Source: Corynebacterium stercoris (GTDB lineage Bacteria; Actinomycetota; Actinomycetes; Mycobacteriales; Mycobacteriaceae). Taken from it: 64,000 nt of DNA. A model generated the notes under the pieces. The model had not been told where the DNA came from. It did not search any database and saw only the letters and a list, made by a program, of their open reading frames with translations. Shown here piece after piece: positions 8,635-18,416 of this stretch. The stretch lies in assembly GCF_024160105.1 (NCBI RefSeq), contig NZ_JAMFTQ010000001.1:62001-126000 (forward strand), given 5' to 3'. Position 1 is the stretch's first letter; every line of letters starts with the position of its first letter. A program made the position numbers and the translations under genes.

Positions 8635-9146
8635 TCTTTCGGCTCCACTTCGACCTCGTGTGCGCGCCCTCGCACAGCGTCGAGGGAGCCGTGAGTGCCA
8701 AACTCGCGCTGCCAGTACAGCAGCGGCTGGTTGGAGTTCACCTCGGCGCAGCAGACATCGATAAGCACGAGCACGTGGTCGCCAGCCTCGATCAAGCGCG
8801 CGACGGTGCCCGCGACCCAGGTGTGGTTGCCGTCGAGTTTCGGTGCGCCGTCGGCCATGCACCAGTCAACACCCGCGAAGCGGTCGATCCCGCGAGTGGC
8901 GAACGTCCGCGCCAAGTCGCCCTGCTCTGTCGAGAGGACGTTGACGCCGATCGGCGAGCCCACCTCGAGCTGTGCGAGCAGCGACGAGCGCTGGTCCAGC
9001 GAGACCAGCACCATCGGAGGTTCGAGCGACAGCGACATGAACGCGCTCACCGTGGTGCCGTGCGGGGCCTCCTTGGTGCCGGTCGTCACCACGGTCACCG
9101 CGGCGGCGAGCTGGCTCATCGCGTTTTTAAACGCCTGCGGGTCCAC
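8631..9146 (-). CDS. Flavin reductase-like domain protein
   Basis: 171 residues of the flavin reductase-like (HpaC/RutF-type) FMN-binding split-barrel family. Typical segments are AAAVTVVTTG, GTTVSAFMSLSLEPPMVLVS, IGVNVLS, and a C-terminal CCAEVNSNQPLLYWQREFG. Members reduce FMN or FAD with NAD(P)H to supply two-component monooxygenases; no such partner is nearby. The start is GTG at 9146 with GAGGAG five bases upstream. It overlaps the acylphosphatase stop (TAGTG), so the two are probably cotranslated. The substrate cannot be assigned. Confidence 0.85.
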   Translation of the reverse strand: MDPQAFKNAMSQLAAAVTVVTTGTKEAPHGTTVSAFMSLSLEPPMVLVSLDQRSSLLAQLEVGSPIGVNVLSTEQGDLARTFATRGIDRFAGVDWCMADGAPKLDGNHTWVAGTVARLIEAGDHVLVLIDVCCAEVNSNQPLLYWQREFGTHGSLDAVRGRAHEVEVEPKD

Positions 9147-9430
9147 TAGCGCTCCTCGAAACCTTCCGCGCCCTTCGGCTCACCGTACTGCGCCTGCACG
9201 TGCTCCACCGAACCCGGCCGGCGCGCGCTGCTCGGCTGCTCTTGGAGCAACTCCAGGAGCTTTTCGACGTTCGTTTCGTCGCCTTCGGCGACGACTTCAA
9301 CGCGACCGTCGGCAAGGTTCTTCGCGTATCCCGTGAGCCCGAGTTCGAGGGCGCGGGAGCGGGTCCACCAGCGGAAGCCGACGCCCTGGACGTGGCCGTG
9401 GACGTGTGCAGTCATGCGGGTGCTAGGCAT
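9146..9430 (-). CDS. acyP: Acylphosphatase
   Basis: 94 residues; hydrolyses acyl phosphates such as carbamoyl or acetyl phosphate. The family signature is clear: [11 protein letters not shown] with the phosphate-binding Arg, and [13 protein letters not shown] with the catalytic Asn. The ATG at 9430 overlaps the agcS stop, with GGAGG about 12 bases upstream; an internal ATG at 9415 would give a slightly shorter protein also typical of the family. In related genomes acyP lies between mutM and smc; here agcS intervenes on one side and the flavin reductase, Fic locus and CAP gene on the other. Confidence 0.93.
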   Translation of the reverse strand: MPSTRMTAHVHGHVQGVGFRWWTRSRALELGLTGYAKNLADGRVEVVAEGDETNVEKLLELLQEQPSSARRPGSVEHVQAQYGEPKGAEGFEER

Positions 9431-10979
9431 TCTGCTTGAACCCTCCCTCGAGGCCGCCGAGGTCGTTGTCCTCGCCGGCTGCTTTCGCGTCGCGGGCGAT
9501 CAGGCGGTCCTCGGCGCTGCGGCGGGTGACCGGGTCCGAGCCGTCCCAGTATTCGACGTTCTTGATCTCCGGGAGCATGTCGCGGTGGAACACCGGGTCC
9601 ATGCCCTGCTTGCGCTGCTCGTTGTAGTTCTGCAGCAGCTTGATGGCGATGCCGCCGAGCGGGACGATGGCGATGATGTTGAAGATGGCGAGCAGGCCGG
9701 CCATGGTGTCGCCGAGCGCCCACACCAGCGGGACGGATCCGAAGGCGCCGAAGATGACGAAGCCGATCACCGCGAGGCGGAAAACGGTCATCGCGGTCTT
9801 GGAGTCAGTGAGGTACTCGAGGTTGGCCTGCGCGAGGTAGTAGTTGCCGATGATCGAAGAGAACGCCAGGAAGAACAGGATGATAGTGATGGCGTGGGCA
9901 CCCCAGTCACCCAGTGAATCCGCCAGCGCGGACTGCGTCAGTGCCGCGCCCTGGACGTCGTCCATGCCGTAGTTCACGGCCGGGCCGAGCAGCACGACGA
10001 AGGCGGTGATGGTGCAGACGATGAGGGTGTCGAAGTACACGCCGAGGGTCTGCACCAGACCCTGCTTGACCGGGTGGGACACGGTTGCGGTCGCCGCGGC
10101 GTTCGGGGCGGAGCCCATACCAGCCTCGTTGGAGAAGAGGCCGCGGCGCATGCCGTGCATGAACGCGGCACCGATGGCCGCACCCGCGACCTGCTTGAAT
10201 CCTAGCGCGTGGCCGACGATGAGGGAGATCATGCCCGGGATCTCATTCACGTTGACGATGAGCACCCACACACCCATCAGGATGTAGGCGCCGGCCATGA
10301 ACGGCACGATGACCTGAGTCCAGGAGGCGATGCGGGTCACACCGCCGAAGATCACGAGCGCGGTGAGAATGGCCAGCACGGCGGCGACGGTGCCTTTCAG
10401 CGCGAGGGAATCGTTGCCGAAAGAGCCGCCCACAGCCTCCACGATGGAGTTGGTCTGGATCGCGTTGTAGACGAATCCGTAGGTCAGTGCCAGGAACACG
10501 GAAAACACCGCAGCCAGCGGAGCCCAACCGAGGCCGCGCGTCATGTAGTACGCAGGGCCGCCGTGGTAGTTGCCCTTCTCGTCCTTGGTCTTCCACAGCT
10601 GCGCCAGGGTGGACTCGACGAAGGAAGTAGCGCCGCCGACGAGCGCTAGCATCCACATCCAGAACACAGCGCCCGGGCCGCCGACGGAGATCGCCAGCGC
10701 CACGCCAGCCACGTTGCCGGTACCCACGCGGGAGGCTGCGGAGATGGTGAAGGCCTTGAAGGCGGAGATGCCGCCGTACTCCTCGTCGAGGTCGCGGCCC
10801 TGGCGGTCCTTGCCCTTCGGCGTTTCCGTGATGGCCTTGAACATGTCCGGCAGCATGCGGACTTGGACGAAGAGCGTGCGCAGGCCGAAGTAAGCACCGG
10901 CCGCGATCAGGAACCACGGAACGATATTCCAAATAATGCCGTTCAGGGTTCCGTCAATGAATGAGGTGGCGGATTCCAT
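9423..10979 (-). CDS. Alanine/glycine:cation symporter (AGCS family)
   Basis: 518 residues with about ten or eleven hydrophobic segments. It takes up Ala or Gly with Na+ or H+. The family segments [20 protein letters not shown] and [19 protein letters not shown] are present. It lies between mutM and acyP on the same strand, an arrangement that interrupts the usual repair and division gene order. A -10 box seven bases before the ATG suggests its own leaderless promoter. Its 3' end overlaps acyP by eight bases. Substrate specificity within the family cannot be read from sequence. Confidence 0.92.
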   Translation of the reverse strand: MESATSFIDGTLNGIIWNIVPWFLIAAGAYFGLRTLFVQVRMLPDMFKAITETPKGKDRQGRDLDEEYGGISAFKAFTISAASRVGTGNVAGVALAISVGGPGAVFWMWMLALVGGATSFVESTLAQLWKTKDEKGNYHGGPAYYMTRGLGWAPLAAVFSVFLALTYGFVYNAIQTNSIVEAVGGSFGNDSLALKGTVAAVLAILTALVIFGGVTRIASWTQVIVPFMAGAYILMGVWVLIVNVNEIPGMISLIVGHALGFKQVAGAAIGAAFMHGMRRGLFSNEAGMGSAPNAAATATVSHPVKQGLVQTLGVYFDTLIVCTITAFVVLLGPAVNYGMDDVQGAALTQSALADSLGDWGAHAITIILFFLAFSSIIGNYYLAQANLEYLTDSKTAMTVFRLAVIGFVIFGAFGSVPLVWALGDTMAGLLAIFNIIAIVPLGGIAIKLLQNYNEQRKQGMDPVFHRDMLPEIKNVEYWDGSDPVTRRSAEDRLIARDAKAAGEDNDLGGLEGGFKQNA

Positions 10980-10986
10980 GCCGGGC

Positions 10987-10992
10987 AGTTTA
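10987..10992 (-). promoter_or_regulatory. -10 box, likely leaderless promoter of the AGCS symporter
   Basis: On the minus strand TAAACT is followed by seven bases and the ATG. There is no ribosome-binding site between them, so transcription would begin at or near the start codon. Confidence 0.55.
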
Positions 10993-11001
10993 GCGAAAGG
11001 T

Positions 11002-11823
11002 TCAGCCCACCTGGCAGCGAGGACAAAAGTAGCTGGAGCGCTGCCCCACCACGACGCGCTCGATCGGGGTACCGCACCGCGCGCACGGCTTGCCTGCCTG
11101 CCCGTAGGCGTTGAGCGAGCGCGAGAAGTACCCGGAGGAGCCGTTGACGTTGACGTACAAGGAGTCGAAGCTCGTGCCGCCCTGCTCCAGAGACCTCTCC
11201 ATCACGTCGCGGGATGCCTCGAGGACCGCTACTGCGTCGCGCTGTCGCATCGTGCGGGCGGTGCGCCACGGCTTCAGCCCGACAGCCCACATCGCCTCAT
11301 CCGCGTAGATCGAGCCGATGCCGCTCACCACCTCCTGGTTCAGCAGCACCGACTTCAGCGGCGAGTTCTTGCGGCGCATCGCGCGGGCCGTCTGGTGCGC
11401 GTCGAAGTCAGCCTCGAAGGGATCGGGTGCGATATGGGTGACGGGTTCGGGGATGCCGTCGATAAGCGGGGTGTACTGCCACATGCCGAAGGTGCGCTGA
11501 TCAACAAAGTCGAGCTCCACGTCCCCCATCAGCGCGCGTATCCGCAGGTGCGGGCTGGTCAGGGCACCAGGCGTGCCGACGAGCATTTGGCCGCTCATGC
11601 GCAGGTGGACGACTAGGGAAGCTCCGTCGGAAAGCGTGAGCCACATGTACTTGCCGCGGCGGCCCGTGCCGGTGACGGCGAGGCCGGGCAGCACCTCAGT
11701 GAGGTCCACGGCGTTGCCTCGCACGGCGCGCGGGTGAAGGACCTCGACCGTGTCGAAGGTGCGCCCCACGATGTGGCGATCCAGGCCGCGGCGCACCACC
11801 TCAACCTCGGGCAGCTCCGGCAC
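11002..11823 (-). CDS. mutM: Formamidopyrimidine-DNA glycosylase
   Basis: MutM (Fpg) excises 8-oxoguanine and formamidopyrimidines and nicks the abasic site. The 273-residue protein starts PELPEVE after the initiator, giving the catalytic N-terminal Pro and Glu. It has the conserved Lys in GRRGKYMWL and a C-terminal zinc finger, CARC-X16-CPRC (near residues 247-271). The start is GTG at 11823 with GGGGGAG upstream, four bases after the rnc stop, so it is translated with rnc. The rnc-mutM pairing is standard in actinobacteria. The assignment is secure. Confidence 0.97.
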   Translation of the reverse strand: MPELPEVEVVRRGLDRHIVGRTFDTVEVLHPRAVRGNAVDLTEVLPGLAVTGTGRRGKYMWLTLSDGASLVVHLRMSGQMLVGTPGALTSPHLRIRALMGDVELDFVDQRTFGMWQYTPLIDGIPEPVTHIAPDPFEADFDAHQTARAMRRKNSPLKSVLLNQEVVSGIGSIYADEAMWAVGLKPWRTARTMRQRDAVAVLEASRDVMERSLEQGGTSFDSLYVNVNGSSGYFSRSLNAYGQAGKPCARCGTPIERVVVGQRSSYFCPRCQVG

Positions 11824-11827
11824 CGCG

Positions 11828-12598
11828 CTACTCCCCCGCCCGCTTCGCCAGCGCGACGGCCTCGGGGTGCTCCTTGAGGAAGAATACGGCCTCGCGCGCG
11901 GCGTTCTGCTCCGCGGTCTTTTTGTTCTGGCCGCGGCCCTTGCCGCGGGAGACGGCGTCGATGAGCGCCTCGGCGGTGAACACCTGCTCGTGCTCGGGGC
12001 CCTCTGACGTGGCGACGTAGACCGGCGGCTCGCCGCCGAGTTCCGCCACGCGCTCCTGCAGCACGGTCTTCCAGTCCTGGGTCCAGTGGGCGTTATCGAG
12101 CTTGCCGGCGAAGAGCCTCAGGATCACGTCGCGGGTGACCTCGAAGCCGTGCTGGCGGTAAATCGCACCAAGCAGCGCCTCGGTGGTGTCGGCGAGGATC
12201 GAGTCCTTGTCCCGGCCGCCGGTGACCTCTTCGCCGCGGCCGACCAAGACGTGCTCGCCGAGGCCGATCTCGCGGGCGACATCCGCCAGAGCGTAGCGCG
12301 ACACCACGCGGGCGCGCATCGGCGAGAGGTCGGATTCGGGCTTCGAGGGGAAGCGGTCGAACAGTTCGTTCGCAATCGAGAGGCCGAGGACCGCATCGCC
12401 GACGAACTCGAGGCGCTCGTTGTTCGGCAGCGGGCCGTGTTCGTTGGCGAAGGAACGGTGCGTCAGCGCAAGGCGCAGGAGATCCGGCTCAACATCAACA
12501 CCGAGCACCGCAATGAGCGGGTCGTGGTCGACGGCACCGAATGCCTTCGCCCACGCCTCATCTCCTGTCAGTTGCCTCTTTTTGCGGGAGCGGCTCAC
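11828..12598 (-). CDS. rnc: Ribonuclease III
   Basis: RNase III cleaves double-stranded RNA in rRNA and mRNA processing. The 256-residue protein has the catalytic signature NNERLEFVGDAVL (about residues 60-72), a second acidic cluster DTTEALLGAIY, and a C-terminal double-stranded-RNA-binding domain ending in the NKKTAEQNAA segment. I use the GTG at 12598: it overlaps the DUF177 stop as GTGA and has GGAG eight bases upstream. An upstream ATG at 12622 would add eight residues inside the neighbour. It is translationally coupled to DUF177 and followed by mutM. Confidence 0.96.
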   Translation of the reverse strand: MSRSRKKRQLTGDEAWAKAFGAVDHDPLIAVLGVDVEPDLLRLALTHRSFANEHGPLPNNERLEFVGDAVLGLSIANELFDRFPSKPESDLSPMRARVVSRYALADVAREIGLGEHVLVGRGEEVTGGRDKDSILADTTEALLGAIYRQHGFEVTRDVILRLFAGKLDNAHWTQDWKTVLQERVAELGGEPPVYVATSEGPEHEQVFTAEALIDAVSRGKGRGQNKKTAEQNAAREAVFFLKEHPEAVALAKRAGE

Positions 12599-13131
12599 AG
12601 AAATTTCTCCAGGGCCGCCCACCTCGGGTCGACGCGGTTTTGCTCCTCACCCGAAACCCCGTCCGGTGCCGGCACATCGGTGTCGCCGTCGCACGCCGGC
12701 TGGCAGGTCGGGTTGAAAGGCCAGGTCAGGCCCGCTTCATCGACAAACGCCTGCTCAAGGTCGACACGGTCGTCGGTCACACGCATGATCTCGTCGCCCG
12801 AGCCGAGATCCTCATCCACCTCGGCATCACCGGTGATGAAGTCCTCGGACGCGGAGAAGACCTGCTGCACCCGAAGCGTCTCCACCGGGTGGAGGGTTTT
12901 CAGGCAGCGCACGCACTGCCCGGTGAGCTGGGCGCGGGCGGTGGCATCCACCATCACGCCGTGGCCCAGCGGGATCACGGTGGCCTCAACCTCAACCTGC
13001 TCACCGGCAGGGATGGCGATCATCTCGGGTCCGATACGGGACGGCGAGGGCCCGGTTTGCGACACGGTTACGGGCATCCCGTCGCCGCGCATAGCTTCGG
13101 CGACATCAATGATGAAGGGATTCTCAGACAT
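12595..13131 (-). CDS. DUF177 (YceD) family protein
   Basis: 178 residues of the YceD/DUF177 family, linked in other bacteria to 23S rRNA accumulation and usually found near rpmF or rnc. It shows the CVRCL pair of cysteines in the middle, the acidic FSASEDFITGD region, and the terminal NRVDPRWAALEKFL motif. A second cysteine pair occurs near NPTCQPACDGD. The ATG has an AAGGGG site upstream. It overlaps rnc by four bases and follows sepIVA, the same order as Rv2925c-Rv2927c in M. tuberculosis. No rpmF follows here. Confidence 0.88.
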   Translation of the reverse strand: MSENPFIIDVAEAMRGDGMPVTVSQTGPSPSRIGPEMIAIPAGEQVEVEATVIPLGHGVMVDATARAQLTGQCVRCLKTLHPVETLRVQQVFSASEDFITGDAEVDEDLGSGDEIMRVTDDRVDLEQAFVDEAGLTWPFNPTCQPACDGDTDVPAPDGVSGEEQNRVDPRWAALEKFL

Positions 13132-13166
13132 AGCACCCCTTACACTACCGCGCGCCGCGCCGGGAA

Positions 13167-13952
13167 CTAGTACTCGTCGCGGCGCTTGTAGCGATCACGC
13201 TCGTACGTCGCGTCGTACTTCGCGTCGTACTTCGCGTCGTACGCAGCCTCGGCGCGCTGCACGCCCGACGCGCCGGCACCGCGGCGCAGGGCGGAGCGGT
13301 CGGAGGACACGGTGCGCAGGACCGAGGAAAGCGATTCTTCGAACTCGGCGAGTTTCGCGTCCACGTAATCGTCGCACTCAGCGCGCAGGCGGGCGGACTC
13401 GGAGTGCGCCTGCTCCACGAGGCGGTGCGCTTCCTCGTCGGCGCGGCGCATGACCTCGGATTCGGCGATGAGGCGTTCCTGCTGCGCGAGGCCCTCTTCG
13501 ACGCTGCGCTGGTATTCCTGGTTGCCGGACTCAACGAGGCGGTCGGCTTCGCGCCGCGCCTTATCGACGGTCGCCTCCGCCTGCTCGCGCGCACGGGTGA
13601 CCATCTGGTCCGAGTCTTCTTCGGCGTTGGCCACGAGCATGGTGGCGCGGGCCTGGGCGTCGGAAAGCATGCTCTCCGTCTGCGAATGCGCGTCGTCGAC
13701 CAAGCGGCGCGACTCGTCCTCCGCGTCCATGATCACGGTGTCGGCGCGCTCCTGGGCCCCGCGCAGAATCTCGTCCTGTTTGTCCAGGACATCCTGCGCA
13801 TCGTCGAGCTCGGCCGGGATGGCGTTGCGGACATCGTCCAAAAGCGCGAGCATCTCGTTGCGGGGCACCATGCAGTTCGACGTCATGGGCACGCCGTAGG
13901 CCTGCTCCACGGTCCTAACGAGTTCATCGAGGGCTTCAAAAACGCGGTACAT
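13167..13952 (-). CDS. sepIVA: DivIVA-domain septation protein SepIVA
   Basis: A 261-residue predicted coiled coil matching mycobacterial SepIVA (Rv2927c), an essential septum- and pole-associated factor that regulates envelope growth. The start MYRVFEALDELV, the GVPMT and VPRNEML segments, and the ECDDYVDAKLAEFEE segment before the tail are strongly conserved. The C terminus is unusual: after about residue 230 comes a low-complexity tail with YDAK repeats (YDAKYDAKYDATYERDRYKR) encoded by 12-base DNA repeats. Gene order sepIVA-DUF177-rnc supports the call. A -10 box seven bases before the ATG suggests leaderless transcription. Confidence 0.9.
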   Translation of the reverse strand: MYRVFEALDELVRTVEQAYGVPMTSNCMVPRNEMLALLDDVRNAIPAELDDAQDVLDKQDEILRGAQERADTVIMDAEDESRRLVDDAHSQTESMLSDAQARATMLVANAEEDSDQMVTRAREQAEATVDKARREADRLVESGNQEYQRSVEEGLAQQERLIAESEVMRRADEEAHRLVEQAHSESARLRAECDDYVDAKLAEFEESLSSVLRTVSSDRSALRRGAGASGVQRAEAAYDAKYDAKYDATYERDRYKRRDEY

Positions 13953-13959
13953 GGCCCCT

Positions 13960-13965
13960 ACAGTA
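13960..13965 (-). promoter_or_regulatory. -10 box, likely leaderless promoter of sepIVA
   Basis: TACTGT on the minus strand lies seven bases before the sepIVA ATG. It lies immediately beyond the gdhA 3' hairpin, so sepIVA, DUF177, rnc and mutM probably start a new transcript here. Confidence 0.55.
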
Positions 13966-13969
13966 AGCG

Positions 13970-14006
13970 AGCCCCCGGCGCCTCTCCGGGAGGCGCGCAG
14001 GGGCTT
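13970..14006 (-). terminator. Hairpin at the 3' end of gdhA
   Basis: A long stem pairs AAGCCCCTGCGCGCCTC with GAGGCGCCGGGGGCT around a short loop, about 20 bases after the gdhA stop. A continuous T run is lacking, so efficiency is uncertain, but its position separates gdhA from the sepIVA promoter. Confidence 0.6.
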
Positions 14007-14025
14007 GGTGCTTTACGACGGAAGC

Positions 14026-15462
<1,437 letters not shown>

Positions 15463-15499
15463 TCATTCAGCCGTCGCCAAAGTGCACCCCGGCGGACGC

Positions 15500-15505
15500 T
15501 ACACT
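15500..15505 (+). promoter_or_regulatory. -10 box, likely leaderless promoter of glycerate kinase
   Basis: TACACT is followed by eight bases and the ATG at 15514, with no ribosome-binding site between. This supports the short start over upstream in-frame starts, which would lie before the promoter. Confidence 0.55.
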
Positions 15506-15513
15506 GTGTGACC

Positions 15514-16674
15514 ATGCGCAATCAGAGTTCCGCCCCTCTCGACACCGAGCGTTCGACAAAGGTGGTAATCGCCCCCGATTCTTACAAGGGCACGGCAAGT
15601 GCGCAACAGGCAGCCGAATGGCTCGGCGAAGGCGTGCGCAGCATCATCCGCGACGCGGACATCCACCTCGCCCCGATGGCCGACGGCGGCGAAGGCACCT
15701 CGGCCCTCTTCGAAGGCGAGCGCGTGACCCTTCCCACCACCGATGCGGCCGGTCGCCTCACCGAGGCCACCTACACCTACGACGCGGCGACCACCACCGC
15801 ATTCATCGACGTGGCTGCGGCTTCCGGCCTGCCGGCGGTGAAGGACAACCCGGTTCCGCTGACCGGCGACACGTACGGCACCGGCGTGCTCATCGCCGAT
15901 GCGCAAACCCGCGGCGCCACCCGCATCGTCCTGGGCCTCGGCGGCTCCGCGACTGTCGACGGCGGCACCGGCATCCTCGTCGCCTTCGGCGCAAACCCGA
16001 TCGACGGCCGCGGCTACCAGCTCGAACCCGGCGGCGGGAGCCTGCGCAACCTCGCCGACTTCGACACCGCGAAGATGAACATCCCCGCTGGCGCGGTCGA
16101 ATGGGTGCTGCTCACCGATTCCCAGGTGCCCGCCTGCGGCGAGCAGGGCGCGGCCGCCGTGTACGGACCCCAGAAGGGCGCGACCGAGGACGACGTCGCC
16201 GTGCTCGACGAGGGGCTCAAGGTACTGTGCGACGTCTGCGGGATCGACCCGGACACCCCTGGGATGGGCGCGGCGGGCGGCGTGGCCATCGGCATCACGT
16301 GGCTTTCGACGCTCTTGCACGGCAATACCGACCACGTGCAGCTCGCGCCCGGCGCGCGCGTCGTGGCCGAGGCGAACGGGCTTGCCGACGCTGTAAAGGA
16401 TGCCGGCTTGGTCATCACCGGCGAGGGCAAGTTCGATTCCCAGACCGCAACCGGCAAGGTCGCCCAGACGGTGTGCGATCTCGTCGCCGAGCACAACCCG
16501 CAGGCCACCGTGGCCATCGCCGCGGGCCGCTTTGAGGAGACGCCGGATCAAGTCGCCGGCCAAGACGTCATCGCCGTGACGCTGGAGGATATCGCCGACA
16601 CCGCGGAGCAGCTGCGCCGCGCCGGCGCAGAGATTGCGGTGGCTTACCTCAACACCTCAACAGTCCAGGGGTAG
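15514..16674 (+). CDS. Glycerate kinase (GarK/GlxK type)
   Basis: 386 residues; phosphorylates D-glycerate with ATP, feeding it into lower glycolysis. Family features are the N-terminal VVIAPDSYKGTASAQQAAEW, MADGGEGTS, GLGGSATVDGGTG and VITGEGKFDSQTATGK. The start ATG at 15514 is chosen because a -10 box lies eight bases upstream. No other glycerate or glyoxylate genes are adjacent, so the physiological source of glycerate is unclear. The 3' end overlaps the convergent 132-residue gene by 31 bases. Confidence 0.93.
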   Translation: MRNQSSAPLDTERSTKVVIAPDSYKGTASAQQAAEWLGEGVRSIIRDADIHLAPMADGGEGTSALFEGERVTLPTTDAAGRLTEATYTYDAATTTAFIDVAAASGLPAVKDNPVPLTGDTYGTGVLIADAQTRGATRIVLGLGGSATVDGGTGILVAFGANPIDGRGYQLEPGGGSLRNLADFDTAKMNIPAGAVEWVLLTDSQVPACGEQGAAAVYGPQKGATEDDVAVLDEGLKVLCDVCGIDPDTPGMGAAGGVAIGITWLSTLLHGNTDHVQLAPGARVVAEANGLADAVKDAGLVITGEGKFDSQTATGKVAQTVCDLVAEHNPQATVAIAAGRFEETPDQVAGQDVIAVTLEDIADTAEQLRRAGAEIAVAYLNTSTVQG

Positions 16675-17042
16675 ATCGACGGCCGCTCGAATTGGTCCTG
16701 CTGCTCGAGCGCGGCAGGATCCCGCGGCAAATCGGCCTTCGGGGTGAGGATGCGGGACAGCCCCATGGCGAGACTGTTGACGCTCGACGCGCCCTCCGCC
16801 TCGATGCGGAAGCGGTGCACTTCCGCGCCGTCCTCCGACGGATCGGTGCCGCGGTCGTGCTCGTAGGTTTCGGCGAGTTGTGAAAGCACACCGTCGTCGA
16901 TACGCACTGTGCCCTCGTGCCGCGCGGTGCCCGCGGTGAGCTTGCCGCGGCGGACGAGGATGTCGAGGGCGCGCTGGAACGCGGCGCCGACCTGCTCCGC
17001 GGCCGGTGCGGGAGCGAGGACATCGAACTGAATTGCTGGCAT
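16644..17042 (-). CDS. Conserved-looking hypothetical protein
   Basis: 132 residues, no signal peptide or membrane segment, acidic overall. I do not recognise a family. It reads as a compact soluble protein with an internal helix-rich part (AEQVGAAFQRALDILVRRG) and a C-terminal ERPSIYPWTVEVLR. Support for coding comes from its own -10 box seven bases before the ATG and from the convergent and divergent spacing, with 31 bases of 3' overlap with glycerate kinase. Function unknown. Confidence 0.7.
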   Translation of the reverse strand: MPAIQFDVLAPAPAAEQVGAAFQRALDILVRRGKLTAGTARHEGTVRIDDGVLSQLAETYEHDRGTDPSEDGAEVHRFRIEAEGASSVNSLAMGLSRILTPKADLPRDPAALEQQDQFERPSIYPWTVEVLR

Positions 17043-17049
17043 GCGCCCC

Positions 17050-17068
17050 AGGCTAGCCCGAGTAGGCT
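17050..17068. promoter_or_regulatory. Back-to-back -10 boxes for two divergent leaderless genes
   Basis: Only 33 bases separate the start codons at 17042 (minus) and 17076 (plus). On the minus strand TAGCCT (17055-17050) and on the plus strand TAGGCT (17063-17068) each lie seven bases before their ATG. The -35 regions must lie in or near the opposing gene, so the promoters are interlocked. Confidence 0.55.
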
Positions 17069-17075
17069 GGTAGGC

Positions 17076-18416
17076 ATGCCTTTCCCCGCCTACTCAGCGA
17101 GAAATGCCCTGTCCACCATGGCGGACGGGACGATCAAGCAAGTCAGCCCGTTTTCCGGCACGCAGGTGTGGACGGTGCCGGGGCGCGGCAATCGGCCGCT
17201 GTCCCGCCGGGTGAAGGAGCCGGAGGCGCTTACGCCTGAGGCGTTCACGAACTCGTGCAACTTCTGCGAGGCGAACCAGCTGGCCACTCCGCCGGAGAAG
17301 GCCCGCATGGTGCGCGGCGAAGACGGCAACTGGGAGATTTTGCGCAACCTGCTTCCCGGGCAGCTGGATGATACCCGCGCGGAATTCCGCCGGGTGCCCA
17401 ACCTGTTCGAGATCGTGTCCTACGACTACTGGGCGCAGAACTACGGGTTCGAGATGTCCGAGGCGCAGCTCGAGCACATGGACGCTTACCTCGCAGACCC
17501 GGCCGGGCGCGAGCACGTCTACGAGATCGCGCGCACCCGCATGCGGGCTTCCGGTCTTGGCGACGCCTCCACTGAGGACGAGCTGCTTGCCGTGGTGCCG
17601 GCGTATTTCGGCGGCGGCCACGACGTGATCATCGGCAGGCGCCACTTCGTGGACGACGCGAAAGATGATTCCCAGCTCGCGAGCTCCGGGACGCTGACCC
17701 CGGAGGAGCACTACGCCTTCACCGCCTTCACCGTCGACGCGCTGCGCGACCTGCTGGAAGCGAACCGCTACGCGCCGTACGTGGTGGTGTTCCAGAACTG
17801 GCTCTCCCCCGCCGGCGCCAGTTTCGACCACCTGCACAAGCAGCTGGTGACTATCGATGAACGGGGTGTGCAGTCCGAGCGCGAGATTGAGAAACTGCGC
17901 CGCAACATCAACCTCTACAACGAGTGGGGCGTGAACTATGCCTCCCAGCACAACCTCATCATCGCGGAGAACGACTACGCGGTGCTGGTCGCCGGCATCG
18001 GCCACCGCTACCCCACCGCGAGCATCTACTCGAAGTCGCCGACCTGCGAGCCGTGGAAGCAGACCCCTGAGGAAGTCCGCGGTTTTAGCGACCTGCTCCA
18101 CGCCATGCACGCCGCGACCGGGCCCGAGGTGGCCTGCAACGAGGAGTGGCATTACCGCCCGGTCGACTTGGATCTGCCGATGCCGTGGCGTGTGAACGTG
18201 AAGTGGCGCATCTCCACCGTCGCCGGATTCGAGGGCGGCACGAAGATCTACGTGAACACGCTCTCCCCGTTCGACGTGCGCGACAGGATTGTGACCAATC
18301 TCTTCGAGCTGCGCGACGAGGGCCGCATTGCTGCGGATATCCGCATCGCCGCCGAGTGCGCCCCGGCGCGCAACGTGCTGCTCTACAACCCGGTGCTGAC
18401 GGGAGGCAACGCCTAA
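17076..18416 (+). CDS. GalT-like DUF4921 family protein
   Basis: 446 residues resembling the DUF4921 branch of galactose-1-phosphate uridylyltransferase-like proteins. Visible GalT-like features are an NFCEAN cysteine motif near residue 65 and SFDHLHKQLV, which matches the HxHxQ active-site triad of the HIT/GalT superfamily. These suggest nucleotidyl or phosphoryl transfer, but the substrate is not known and no galactose genes are nearby. The ATG at 17076 has a -10 box seven bases upstream; the internal ATG at 17118 (MADGTIKQV) is an alternative. The stop overlaps the amidohydrolase start (TAATG). Confidence 0.8.
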   Translation: MPFPAYSARNALSTMADGTIKQVSPFSGTQVWTVPGRGNRPLSRRVKEPEALTPEAFTNSCNFCEANQLATPPEKARMVRGEDGNWEILRNLLPGQLDDTRAEFRRVPNLFEIVSYDYWAQNYGFEMSEAQLEHMDAYLADPAGREHVYEIARTRMRASGLGDASTEDELLAVVPAYFGGGHDVIIGRRHFVDDAKDDSQLASSGTLTPEEHYAFTAFTVDALRDLLEANRYAPYVVVFQNWLSPAGASFDHLHKQLVTIDERGVQSEREIEKLRRNINLYNEWGVNYASQHNLIIAENDYAVLVAGIGHRYPTASIYSKSPTCEPWKQTPEEVRGFSDLLHAMHAATGPEVACNEEWHYRPVDLDLPMPWRVNVKWRISTVAGFEGGTKIYVNTLSPFDVRDRIVTNLFELRDEGRIAADIRIAAECAPARNVLLYNPVLTGGNA

